In this document: piece by piece, positions 47,604 to 55,281 of the stretch
Position numbering within the stretch: position 1 is the stretch's first letter
Layout: every line of letters starts with the position of its first letter
Source: Arenibacter latericius DSM 15913
Lineage (GTDB): Bacteria > Bacteroidota > Bacteroidia > Flavobacteriales > Flavobacteriaceae
Assembly: GCF_000424985.1 (NCBI RefSeq)
Contig: NZ_KE384288.1
Location: forward strand, 4,462 to 68,461
Length of the DNA stretch: 64,000 nt
Direction of reading: 5' to 3'
Translations under genes and position numbers: made by a program
Notes under the pieces: model-generated
The model's database searches: none
What the model was told of the DNA's origin: nothing
The model's input: the letters and a program-made list of their open reading frames with translations, nothing else

Positions 47604-48353
47604 ATGAGAAGTAAAATTGTAGCTGGAAATTGGAAAATGAATAAGAATTTGGCAGAAACTGAAACGTTGTTGACTCAACTTTCAGCAAAAATGCCAGAGA
47701 CTAATGCTGAGGTAATGGTAGCACCCACATACGTGAATCTAACCGCTGCTAAAAGCGCTTTAAAATCATCTTCAATTCAAGTAATTGCGCAGAATATGCA
47801 CTTTGCAGAAAGTGGTGCCTATACTGGTGAGATTTCTGGCGATATGTTATTAGGAATTGGGGTAGATACTGTAATTATTGGACATTCTGAAAGAAGAGCC
47901 TTTTTTGGAGAAACCGATGAAATTCTTGCAAAAAAGGTGAAAGCTGCCTTAGCTAAGAATATGAGAGTAATGTTCTGCTTTGGTGAAGAGTTGGCCGATA
48001 GAAAATCTGATAATCATTTTGCGGTTGTAGAAAATCAGTTGAAAAATGCATTGTTTGATTTAGATGCTTCTGATTGGAGTAAAATTATATTGGCTTATGA
48101 ACCAGTATGGGCAATAGGAACTGGTGAGACTGCTTCTCCCGAGCAAGCACAAGAGATGCACGCTTTTATCAGAAAGGCTATTACCGAAGCTGTTAATGCG
48201 GAGGTAGCGAATAAGGTTTCCATTCTTTATGGAGGAAGTGTTAAACCAAATAATGCAGAAGAGATTTTCTCTAAACCAGATGTGGATGGAGGGTTAATAG
48301 GAGGTGCTTCTTTAGTAGCAGAAGATTTTGTAGCGATTATTAACGCAATATAA
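47604..48353 (+). CDS. tpiA: Triosephosphate isomerase
   Basis: TpiA interconverts dihydroxyacetone phosphate and glyceraldehyde 3-phosphate in glycolysis. The 249-residue TIM barrel has GNWKMNK at the N-terminus, the electrophilic His in IIGHSERR, the catalytic Glu in AYEPVWAIGTG and the phosphate-binding YGGSVKPNN. All are canonical. It lies 63 bp downstream of the BT_3928-like gene. Confidence 0.96.
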   Translation: MRSKIVAGNWKMNKNLAETETLLTQLSAKMPETNAEVMVAPTYVNLTAAKSALKSSSIQVIAQNMHFAESGAYTGEISGDMLLGIGVDTVIIGHSERRAFFGETDEILAKKVKAALAKNMRVMFCFGEELADRKSDNHFAVVENQLKNALFDLDASDWSKIILAYEPVWAIGTGETASPEQAQEMHAFIRKAITEAVNAEVANKVSILYGGSVKPNNAEEIFSKPDVDGGLIGGASLVAEDFVAIINAI

Positions 48354-48370
48354 TTACCTTATATAGGAAG

Positions 48371-48441
48371 ATTCGTTCAGCTACAGATAAAGTTTATGAG
48401 CAGTGTAAGCACGCTATAAAATTTGCTTTAGCTGGACGAAT
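48371..48441 (+). other. Long inverted repeat between tpiA and prmA
   Basis: ATTCGTTCAGCTA (48371-48383) and TAGCTGGACGAAT (48429-48441) can pair over 13 positions (one G-T) around a 45-nt loop. There is no T tract, so it is not a classical terminator. It could be an attenuator or processing site in the tpiA-prmA mRNA. Confidence 0.5.
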
Positions 48442-48521
48442 ATTACCTTTGTACACCCTAATTTTTGTCCTTTAGTTAATCCCAGATCTTTTCAATAATT
48501 CAAATTATTTAATCTACTACC

Positions 48522-49358
48522 ATGTCTAATTCCGTTTATATAGAGTACAATTTTACGGTAACACCCGTACAACCCGCATCGGATATTTTGATTGCCGAAT
48601 TAGGTGAGCGAGGTTTCGAAAGTTTTGTAGAGACCGATGACGGGGTGCAAGCTTATATTAATAAGGAAGATTGGAATTCAGAAATCCTAAAAGACTTACC
48701 TATTCTAGAAAATAGCTTGTTCGCTATTGAATACCATTATGTGGAAATAGAACAGGAAAACTGGAATGCTACTTGGGAACAGAATTTTAATCCAATTCAG
48801 GTTGAAGATCAATGTGTGGTTCGTGCTCCTTTTCATGAAAAGCCAAATGTAGCCTACGATATTGTTATTGAGCCTAAAATGAGTTTTGGAACTGGACATC
48901 ACGAAACTACCTATATGATGATGCAACATATCTTAAAGCACGATTTTAAGGGTAAATCTGTTTTGGATATGGGAAGCGGAACCGGAGTGTTAGCAATATT
49001 AGCTGCTATGAAGGGAGCAGAAACTATAGATGCTATTGATATTGATAATTGGTGCTACCTAAATGCCATGGAAAATGTGGAGCGAAACAATTGTAGTCAC
49101 ATTAATGTTTATGAAGGTACAGCTGATTTGTTGGTAGATCAGAAATACGATATAATCATTGCTAATATTAATAGAAACATTCTTTTAGAGGATATTCCTG
49201 CCTATGTAAAATGTCTTACAAAAGGCGGTATTTTGTTCTTAAGTGGATTTTATGTAGAAGATATCCCTAAAATCACAGAAAAATGTGAGGAGGTTGGACT
49301 GAAATTCGAAAATAATTTGGAAAAGAACAAATGGGTTGCGGTAAAATATGTATTTTAG
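48522..49358 (+). CDS. prmA: Ribosomal protein L11 methyltransferase
   Basis: PrmA trimethylates ribosomal protein L11. The 278-residue protein has an N-terminal substrate-recognition domain (about 1-90), a linker with KMSFGTGHHETT, then a Rossmann SAM-binding domain with DMGSGTGVLAI and the IIANINRNI motif that replaces NPPY. This set is diagnostic for PrmA. It is followed at six bases by clpS, so the two are co-transcribed, as in many Bacteroidetes. Confidence 0.94.
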   Translation: MSNSVYIEYNFTVTPVQPASDILIAELGERGFESFVETDDGVQAYINKEDWNSEILKDLPILENSLFAIEYHYVEIEQENWNATWEQNFNPIQVEDQCVVRAPFHEKPNVAYDIVIEPKMSFGTGHHETTYMMMQHILKHDFKGKSVLDMGSGTGVLAILAAMKGAETIDAIDIDNWCYLNAMENVERNNCSHINVYEGTADLLVDQKYDIIIANINRNILLEDIPAYVKCLTKGGILFLSGFYVEDIPKITEKCEEVGLKFENNLEKNKWVAVKYVF

Positions 49359-49379
49359 ATAGTAATGAAAATTGATTCT

Positions 49380-49655
49380 ATGAGTACCAAGGAAAAAGTC
49401 TCGGAGGAATTACTTTTAGAAGAAGAGACTGCTAATCAGAATGAGATTGTATTGTTTAATGATGATGTCAATACTTTTGATCATGTTATTGATACCCTAA
49501 TGGATGTATGTGACCATACACCAGAACAAGCTGAACAATGTGCCCTAATTGTACATTTTAATGGGAAATGCACTGTTAAAACAGGAGCGTATAAAGATTT
49601 GGAGCCAAGGTGTACCTTGCTTTTACAAGCGGGATTAAGTGCTGAAATAATCTAG
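49380..49655 (+). CDS. clpS: ATP-dependent Clp protease adaptor ClpS
   Basis: ClpS delivers N-end-rule substrates to ClpAP. The protein of about 91 residues has the NDDVNTFDHVIDTLM segment with the conserved Asn/Asp/His that bind the N-terminal residue, and the HFNGKC helix. The start at 49380 (MSTKEKVSEELL) matches what is usual for flavobacterial ClpS; an ATG at 49365, six bases after prmA, would add MKIDS and cannot be excluded. Last gene of the rightward tpiA-prmA-clpS set. Confidence 0.9.
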   Translation: MSTKEKVSEELLLEEETANQNEIVLFNDDVNTFDHVIDTLMDVCDHTPEQAEQCALIVHFNGKCTVKTGAYKDLEPRCTLLLQAGLSAEII

Positions 49656-49706
49656 GCGATCTTAGATGCCGAAACTAGGGGTAAATTATTTGAAATAGGT
49701 GATTTT

Positions 49707-49733
49707 AATGAGGATAGAAGTTTAAACCTCATT
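49707..49733. terminator. Weak hairpin between clpS and the response regulator
   Basis: AATGAGG and CCTCATT pair around a 13-nt loop between the convergent genes. T tracts are short, so terminator activity is uncertain. Confidence 0.35.
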
Positions 49734-49741
49734 TTGTGGTG

Positions 49742-50458
49742 TTATATAATATTGTCTTCTAAAATTTTGCTTTTCACCTCGTTTATATAAGATCTGCCAA
49801 TGGTGTATCTTGTTCCATTAATCTCTATACTATTACCTTCAATAGTATCTATTTTGTCAATGGCAATAGTGTATGATCTGTGAATTCTTAAAAACTTATC
49901 TTGGGGAAGGTCTTCCGTAAAACTAGTGAGCGTGCTATGGATAATATGTTTATTTGTGTGTGTAATAATTCGGATGTAGTCCTTCAGGCTCTCAATTACT
50001 AAAATTTCATCTAAAAAGACCTTTTGTAATTTTTTCTTATCCACTTTTACGAAAATGCTAGGATTTTCTACTGTGGTAGGCGTGTCTGGTTTTTTAACTC
50101 CTTCTATAAGAGAGATGATTCTGTTTACCGATTTTAGGAATCGTGGAAAGGGGATGGGTTTTACTAAATAATCTATGGCTTGTAGCTCGTAACTCTCTAA
50201 GGCATAATGTTCATGAGCGGTAGTAATAACCACCATGGCATTGGAATTAATGATGCTTAATAGGTCTAAACCACTCATTACTGGCATATTAATATCCAGG
50301 AATACAATGTCTACCTCGTCTTTTTGAAAGAAAGAGGAGGCTTCAACGGCGTTTGTAAAGGTGGCTACTAGCTTTAGTTCCTTAATCTGTTCTACATAGT
50401 TCTTTATTACTTTTATGGCTAGTGGTTCGTCGTCAATTATCGCTACCTTATAACTCAT
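49742..50458 (-). CDS. LytTR-family response regulator
   Basis: This 238-residue regulator has a receiver domain (phosphoacceptor Asp55 in VFLDINMP, acidic pair at 9-10, conserved Lys in LVKPIPFPRF) and a C-terminal LytTR DNA-binding domain (about 135-235) with FLRIHRSYTIAIDKI. It is paired with the histidine kinase gene: the kinase's TGA overlaps this gene's ATG by four bases, so they are co-translated. Targets are unknown; the adjacent glycan locus starts 250 bp beyond the kinase gene in divergent orientation, which makes it a possible target. Confidence 0.92.
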   Translation of the reverse strand: MSYKVAIIDDEPLAIKVIKNYVEQIKELKLVATFTNAVEASSFFQKDEVDIVFLDINMPVMSGLDLLSIINSNAMVVITTAHEHYALESYELQAIDYLVKPIPFPRFLKSVNRIISLIEGVKKPDTPTTVENPSIFVKVDKKKLQKVFLDEILVIESLKDYIRIITHTNKHIIHSTLTSFTEDLPQDKFLRIHRSYTIAIDKIDTIEGNSIEINGTRYTIGRSYINEVKSKILEDNII

Positions 50459-51543
50459 TGTACCTTTAATTTAAGAATAACATTAAACGTTTGGTCTTTC
50501 TCATATATAGAAAGGTGGTAATCTTTTTGATCATACCCCAATTCTAATCGCTTTTTTACGTTGGCGAGACCAATTCCTCCTTCGTTAATCACAACGGGAG
50601 TGTGTTGATTGTCTTGAGGAATAGTATTAGTGGCTTTAAAATTTAAATAAGGGCCTTCGATGCTAATATCTATAAAAATGAGCATCTTGCCAATATTTTT
50701 ATTTGCCCCGTGCTTAAAGCAGTTTTCTACCAAAGGTATCAAAAGCATCGGAGCTATAGTTTTATTCCTTAGATCTCCAGAAATATTTAGGTCAATAGAT
50801 AGTGATTCATCAAAACGAATCCGTTCCAAATCCACATAGTTTTGGATGCATTCCAATTCTTTGCTTAGCTCCTGATGCTTCTTTTTGGTGCCATAAAGCA
50901 AATATCGCATTAGGTCAGACAGTTTTAAAATAATCTGGGGCGCCTTATCAGATTTTTCCAAGCTTAATGCATAGATATTGTTAAGTGTATTAAAGAAAAA
51001 ATGTGGGGAGACCTGAGATTTTAAAAATTTTAATTCTGTGGTTAACTGTCTTTTTTCCAATTCATGGAGTTTATTGCTTTCATTGAGCCAATCTACGGTG
51101 ACTTTTATTGCAGTGACAAAAGCAATTACATAGAGTTCCCCTAGCATAGAGGTAATGGCATAATTTAAAGTAAGCCCTTCTATATTTTCGGGACCTTCAG
51201 GCCATACATTGGTGCTTACTAAATAATAAGTAAGATTGTATTTTACCAAAAGCATAATAAACAGGGATGCCAATAAGACTAATGTATAAAGGATATATTT
51301 TTTGGTGAAAATCAATTTGGGCATTAAGTAATATACGTTAAAATAAGCCAAGGCCATGTGAATGGGGAATCCTAGTAGGTTGGTTTTAAGGGAGTATATA
51401 AAATCGTTATGTAGGCTAGTCCAGCGAAGGGTGTTAAAGGTAAAATACACTAACCAAAATACAATATGTTGCTTGTAAGTGATAGTGTAGTCATTAGACT
51501 TTTTATTATTGAGTAATTGATCTAAATGATCATTTAATGACAT
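50455..51543 (-). CDS. LytS-type sensor histidine kinase
   Basis: This 362-residue membrane kinase has four hydrophobic segments (about 27-150), then a His_kinase domain with phosphoaccepting His181 in SQVSPHFFFNTLNNIYAL and a HATPase domain containing LIPLVENCFKHG (N box) and GGIGLANVKKRLEL (G box). There is no dedicated extracellular sensor domain, so the signal may be sensed within the membrane. It forms a two-component system with the overlapping LytTR regulator. This kinase class is abundant in Bacteroidetes. Confidence 0.92.
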   Translation of the reverse strand: MSLNDHLDQLLNNKKSNDYTITYKQHIVFWLVYFTFNTLRWTSLHNDFIYSLKTNLLGFPIHMALAYFNVYYLMPKLIFTKKYILYTLVLLASLFIMLLVKYNLTYYLVSTNVWPEGPENIEGLTLNYAITSMLGELYVIAFVTAIKVTVDWLNESNKLHELEKRQLTTELKFLKSQVSPHFFFNTLNNIYALSLEKSDKAPQIILKLSDLMRYLLYGTKKKHQELSKELECIQNYVDLERIRFDESLSIDLNISGDLRNKTIAPMLLIPLVENCFKHGANKNIGKMLIFIDISIEGPYLNFKATNTIPQDNQHTPVVINEGGIGLANVKKRLELGYDQKDYHLSIYEKDQTFNVILKLKVQ

Positions 51544-51751
51544 AGGTTATAGTCCTTGTATTATACGTTAAGCCTTAATGAGCAGTTATTGGTCTAATTT
51601 ACTTTAAGATGGATTAAAAATTGTCAAATATTTCAAATCGATTCTAATATATCTTGTTAATTATCGCTATCGATAAGGTTTAGACCTGAAAATCCGCGAA
51701 ATTTAGCAAAAATTAGGGAATTCAGCCTTTATTTATAAGAAGGAAAGGCCA

Positions 51752-51759
51752 TATTTTTG
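51752..51759 (+). promoter_or_regulatory. Putative -7 promoter element of the glycan locus
   Basis: TATTTTTG fits TANNTTTG 36 bp upstream of the CBM9-like gene. No clear TTG partner is seen. Confidence 0.4.
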
Positions 51760-51794
51760 TTGTTTTAGTAATAAGGGAAATAATAATTTATACA

Positions 51795-52865
51795 ATGATG
51801 AATTTTGTGAAAAATACAGGTAGATGGGGAGTGTTGGTTGTATTTGCGTTCTCCGGGCTTTTTGCGACAAATGCTCAGAATGTACCCAGAAGTTATATTG
51901 CGCATAAGACTAATGAGCCAATGGTGATAGATGGCAAAATGGATGAGAAGGCATGGAAATTGGCGCCTTGGTCGGAGGATTATATTGATATAGAAGGGGA
52001 GGTTACTCCTACCTATAGAACGCGAATGAAAATGTTGTGGGATAAGGACTATCTGTATGTTTTGGCCGAAATGGAGGAGCCTCATGTTTGGGCTACCTTA
52101 AAGCAGCGTGACACCGTTATTTTTTATAACAATGATTTTGAAATTTTCATTGACGCTGAAGGGGATACTCATAATTATTATGAGTTTGAAATGAACGCCC
52201 ATAATACTGTATGGGACCTTTTCCTTACCAAACCCTACCGTAATAATGGAAATAAGGTAATAGATAGTTGGGATATTCAGGGAGTTAAGTCGGCCGTAGA
52301 TATTAGAGGAACTCTTAACGATTCTTCTGATACGGATGAAGGTTGGTCCGTGGAGATTGCGCTTCCTTGGAGTGTAATTACCGAGGCTTCTAAAGATGGA
52401 AAAATACCGGAGAATGACTTTTGGCGACTTAATTTTTCTAGAGTGAACTGGGATTTTGACTTAACCGATGGTCGCTATTCAAGAAAAAAAGATGATAATG
52501 GCAATTACCTGCCAGAATATAATTGGGTGTGGTCTCCGCAGTGGGTAATAAATATGCATGAACCTGAGTATTGGGGGTATGTTTATTTTTCATCTGAACC
52601 AGTAGGTGGTAAGGACGAGTTTACCATTCCTAAAGACGATTACATTAAGTGGCATTTGTATTCGTTGCACAGAGCAGTATTGCACAAGGATAAGGATGCT
52701 GAGAGGAGAATTGCACAACCTAAGAAGATTTTTGGAAGTGTTCTAAAACCTACTATAGAAAAACATAAATCAGGTTATAATATTTGGGTTAAGAGTCCAT
52801 TTACTGGTAAGATTCTATTGGTTAAGGAAGATGGACAGTTTCAGAGTTTTGAAGATAAAAAGTAA
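51795..52865 (+). CDS. Carbohydrate-binding family 9-like protein
   Basis: This 356-residue exported protein (signal peptide about residues 1-27, ending NAQ) carries a CBM9-like (CBM9_2) domain over residues about 35-230: PMVIDGKMDEKAWKLAPW, KMLWDKDYLYVLAEM, NNDFEIFIDAEGDTHNYYE and GWSVEIALPWSVI. Such domains bind sugar chain ends. The C-terminal 120 residues are of unrecognised type. It starts the glycan locus and lies 26 bp upstream of the GH20 gene, so it is probably co-transcribed with it and helps hold or recognise the substrate. Confidence 0.85.
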   Translation: MMNFVKNTGRWGVLVVFAFSGLFATNAQNVPRSYIAHKTNEPMVIDGKMDEKAWKLAPWSEDYIDIEGEVTPTYRTRMKMLWDKDYLYVLAEMEEPHVWATLKQRDTVIFYNNDFEIFIDAEGDTHNYYEFEMNAHNTVWDLFLTKPYRNNGNKVIDSWDIQGVKSAVDIRGTLNDSSDTDEGWSVEIALPWSVITEASKDGKIPENDFWRLNFSRVNWDFDLTDGRYSRKKDDNGNYLPEYNWVWSPQWVINMHEPEYWGYVYFSSEPVGGKDEFTIPKDDYIKWHLYSLHRAVLHKDKDAERRIAQPKKIFGSVLKPTIEKHKSGYNIWVKSPFTGKILLVKEDGQFQSFEDKK

Positions 52866-52891
52866 AGTAATAAATATTAAATAAAAGTAGA

Positions 52892-55219
52892 ATGAATAAG
52901 TGTGTGGGAGTTTGGCTGAGCTTAGTAATGCTTTTTGCTATTACTGGTTGTAGTGAAGAAGGAAAAACTGTTTTTAAGGAAAGTGATGTTAAAATTATTC
53001 CTCAACCGGAGAAAATAGAATTTAGAGAGGGGGCGTTCCGGTTTAATAAAGACACCAAGTTTGTGGTGCCTTCAGAATATGCCGAGGTGACAGATGTGCT
53101 TCTTGATAAATTTAATAAAGCAGCGGGGTGGAGCATGGAGGTTGTTAATACTGCACCAACTAATAACTATATAGAGTTGATACTGGACGAGAATCTGGAA
53201 GATGAGGCTCATAATGTTGTAATCGAAGATGAGAAAATTGAAATAACCGCAAATGGAACCTCGGGTTTTTTATATGGCTTGGAAACCCTAAGACAATTAC
53301 TTCCTGTAGCTATAGAAAGTGTTGATGTTGTTGCCGATGCAAAATGGGATGTTCCTACCGTTAAAATTTCAGACAGTCCTCGTTTCAAATGGCGTGGATT
53401 TATGATGGATGTTTCTAGACATTTCTTCGATAAGGAATACATCTTGTCTACAATAGATCAATTAGCGCTATTAAAAATGAATACCCTTCACCTGCATTTA
53501 GTTGATGATCAGGGGTGGAGGATTGAAATCAAAAAATATCCAAAACTTACGGAAGTAGGTGGATTTAGGGTAGATCAAGAAGACAAGCATTGGGATGCTA
53601 GGCTAACTCCAGAATTGGGTGAAGAAGCTACCTATGGTGGATTTTATACCCAGGAGGAAATTAAAGAGATTGTGGCATACGCTACTAGTAGAGGAATTAA
53701 TGTGGTGCCGGAAATAGAGATGCCTGCCCATGTTATGAGTGCTATTGCTGCCTACCCAGAATTATCTTGTTTTCAGAATCCTATTATGGTGCCTTCAGGA
53801 GGTGTTTGGCCAATAACAGAAATTTATTGCGCGGGTAAAGAGTCTACCTTCGAGTTTTTGGAAAATGTATTGGTAGAGGTAATGGAGTTGTTCCCCTCAC
53901 AATATATTCATGTTGGGGGAGACGAAGCGACGAAAACCAATTGGGAAAAATGTCCAGATTGTAGTAGAAGGGTAAAAGAAGAAGGCTTGGCTAATGTAGA
54001 GGAACTACAAAGTTACTTTATAAAAAGAATGGAGCGTTTTATAAGCTCTAAAGGAAGAACCCTAATTGGATGGGATGAAATATTAGAAGGTGGACTTGCA
54101 CCAGGAGCAACCGTAATGAGCTGGCGTGGATTTAAAGGAGGGTTAGAAGCCTCAGAAGCCGGGCATGATGTGGTAATGTCCCCAACGTCACATTCGTATT
54201 TTGATTATTACCAGGGTAACCAAGATGTGGAGCCTATGGCATGGGGAGGATATACTCCTTTGAGTAAGGTGTATGAGTTTGATCCCGTGGTAGAGGGAAT
54301 GACAGCAGAGCAGGCAAATCACGTTTTAGGGGGTCAAGCAAATTTATGGACAGAATTTGTTCCTACCGTAGCCCAAGCACAATATATGACCTACCCTCGT
54401 TTGGCTGCTCTTGCTGAATCGGTTTGGACTACTAAGGAAAATAAAGATTGGGCCGACTTTTCTTCTAGGATAGACGCTTTGTTTAAAAGGTATGATGTTA
54501 TGAAAGTCAATTATGCTAAAAGTGCCTACCAGGTTACTACGGATGTTTCAGTGGATCCTGAAAATGGCTCGCTTTCCATCACTCTTAAAAATGAATTTCC
54601 TAATGCGGATATCCGTTATTCTTTAGATGGAAATGATATTACTGCAAATTCTCAGCAGTATAAAAGTCCTATCGTAATAGATGAAACTACCGAAATAAAA
54701 GCACAAGTTTTTAAAGATGATGAGCCTGTAGGGGTGCAATTAGAGAAAATAATCAATTTTCATAAAGCAGCCGGAAAACCGGTAACCTACTTAAATAAAT
54801 ACCATGATAACTACCAAGGGGCAAAAGAAATTGGAATGGTGAATGTGGTACGTGGTTCTAAAAACTTTCACGACGGACAATGGCAAGGCTGGTTAGGTGA
54901 TAATATGGAGTTGGTAATTGATATGGAAACGCCAACAGAAATCGAGGAAATCATAGTTGGGTCATTAGAAAATCAAGGATCCGGAATCTACTTTCCTATT
55001 GAAATAAATGTCTATCTGTCCGATGATGGTAAAACCTATAAAAAAGAAGGAACTTTAAAACGGGATTTTGCTGCAAACATTAAATCCGAACTAAAAGAAT
55101 TTGTCATCGACCTTAATAAGCAAACCACTAGATTTATAAAGGTAGAGGCCATCAATTTGGGTACGCCTCCTACCGGTGGTGGATCATGGATGTTTATAGA
55201 TGAAATTATCGTTCAGTAA
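52892..55219 (+). CDS. Beta-N-acetylhexosaminidase, GH20 lipoprotein
   Basis: GH20 enzymes remove terminal beta-linked GlcNAc or GalNAc by substrate-assisted catalysis. The 775-residue protein has a lipobox (AITGC, Cys20), the GH20b N-terminal domain (about 33-160), the catalytic barrel (about 165-520) with HLHLVDDQGWRIEIKKYP and the catalytic pair Asp344-Glu345 in HVGGDE, then a chitobiase-like C-terminal domain and an F5/8-type carbohydrate-binding region (about 640-775) with LVIDMETPTEIEEI. Surface or periplasmic location is likely. With the neighbouring GH92 enzyme it fits N-glycan or similar HexNAc-capped glycan breakdown; chitin oligomers are an alternative. Confidence 0.93.
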   Translation: MNKCVGVWLSLVMLFAITGCSEEGKTVFKESDVKIIPQPEKIEFREGAFRFNKDTKFVVPSEYAEVTDVLLDKFNKAAGWSMEVVNTAPTNNYIELILDENLEDEAHNVVIEDEKIEITANGTSGFLYGLETLRQLLPVAIESVDVVADAKWDVPTVKISDSPRFKWRGFMMDVSRHFFDKEYILSTIDQLALLKMNTLHLHLVDDQGWRIEIKKYPKLTEVGGFRVDQEDKHWDARLTPELGEEATYGGFYTQEEIKEIVAYATSRGINVVPEIEMPAHVMSAIAAYPELSCFQNPIMVPSGGVWPITEIYCAGKESTFEFLENVLVEVMELFPSQYIHVGGDEATKTNWEKCPDCSRRVKEEGLANVEELQSYFIKRMERFISSKGRTLIGWDEILEGGLAPGATVMSWRGFKGGLEASEAGHDVVMSPTSHSYFDYYQGNQDVEPMAWGGYTPLSKVYEFDPVVEGMTAEQANHVLGGQANLWTEFVPTVAQAQYMTYPRLAALAESVWTTKENKDWADFSSRIDALFKRYDVMKVNYAKSAYQVTTDVSVDPENGSLSITLKNEFPNADIRYSLDGNDITANSQQYKSPIVIDETTEIKAQVFKDDEPVGVQLEKIINFHKAAGKPVTYLNKYHDNYQGAKEIGMVNVVRGSKNFHDGQWQGWLGDNMELVIDMETPTEIEEIIVGSLENQGSGIYFPIEINVYLSDDGKTYKKEGTLKRDFAANIKSELKEFVIDLNKQTTRFIKVEAINLGTPPTGGGSWMFIDEIIVQ

Positions 55220-55281
55220 TTGAGTTTCGAAAAAAAATAAAATTTGGCTCAAAGCCATTTATTAAAAATCATATTTAAGTA

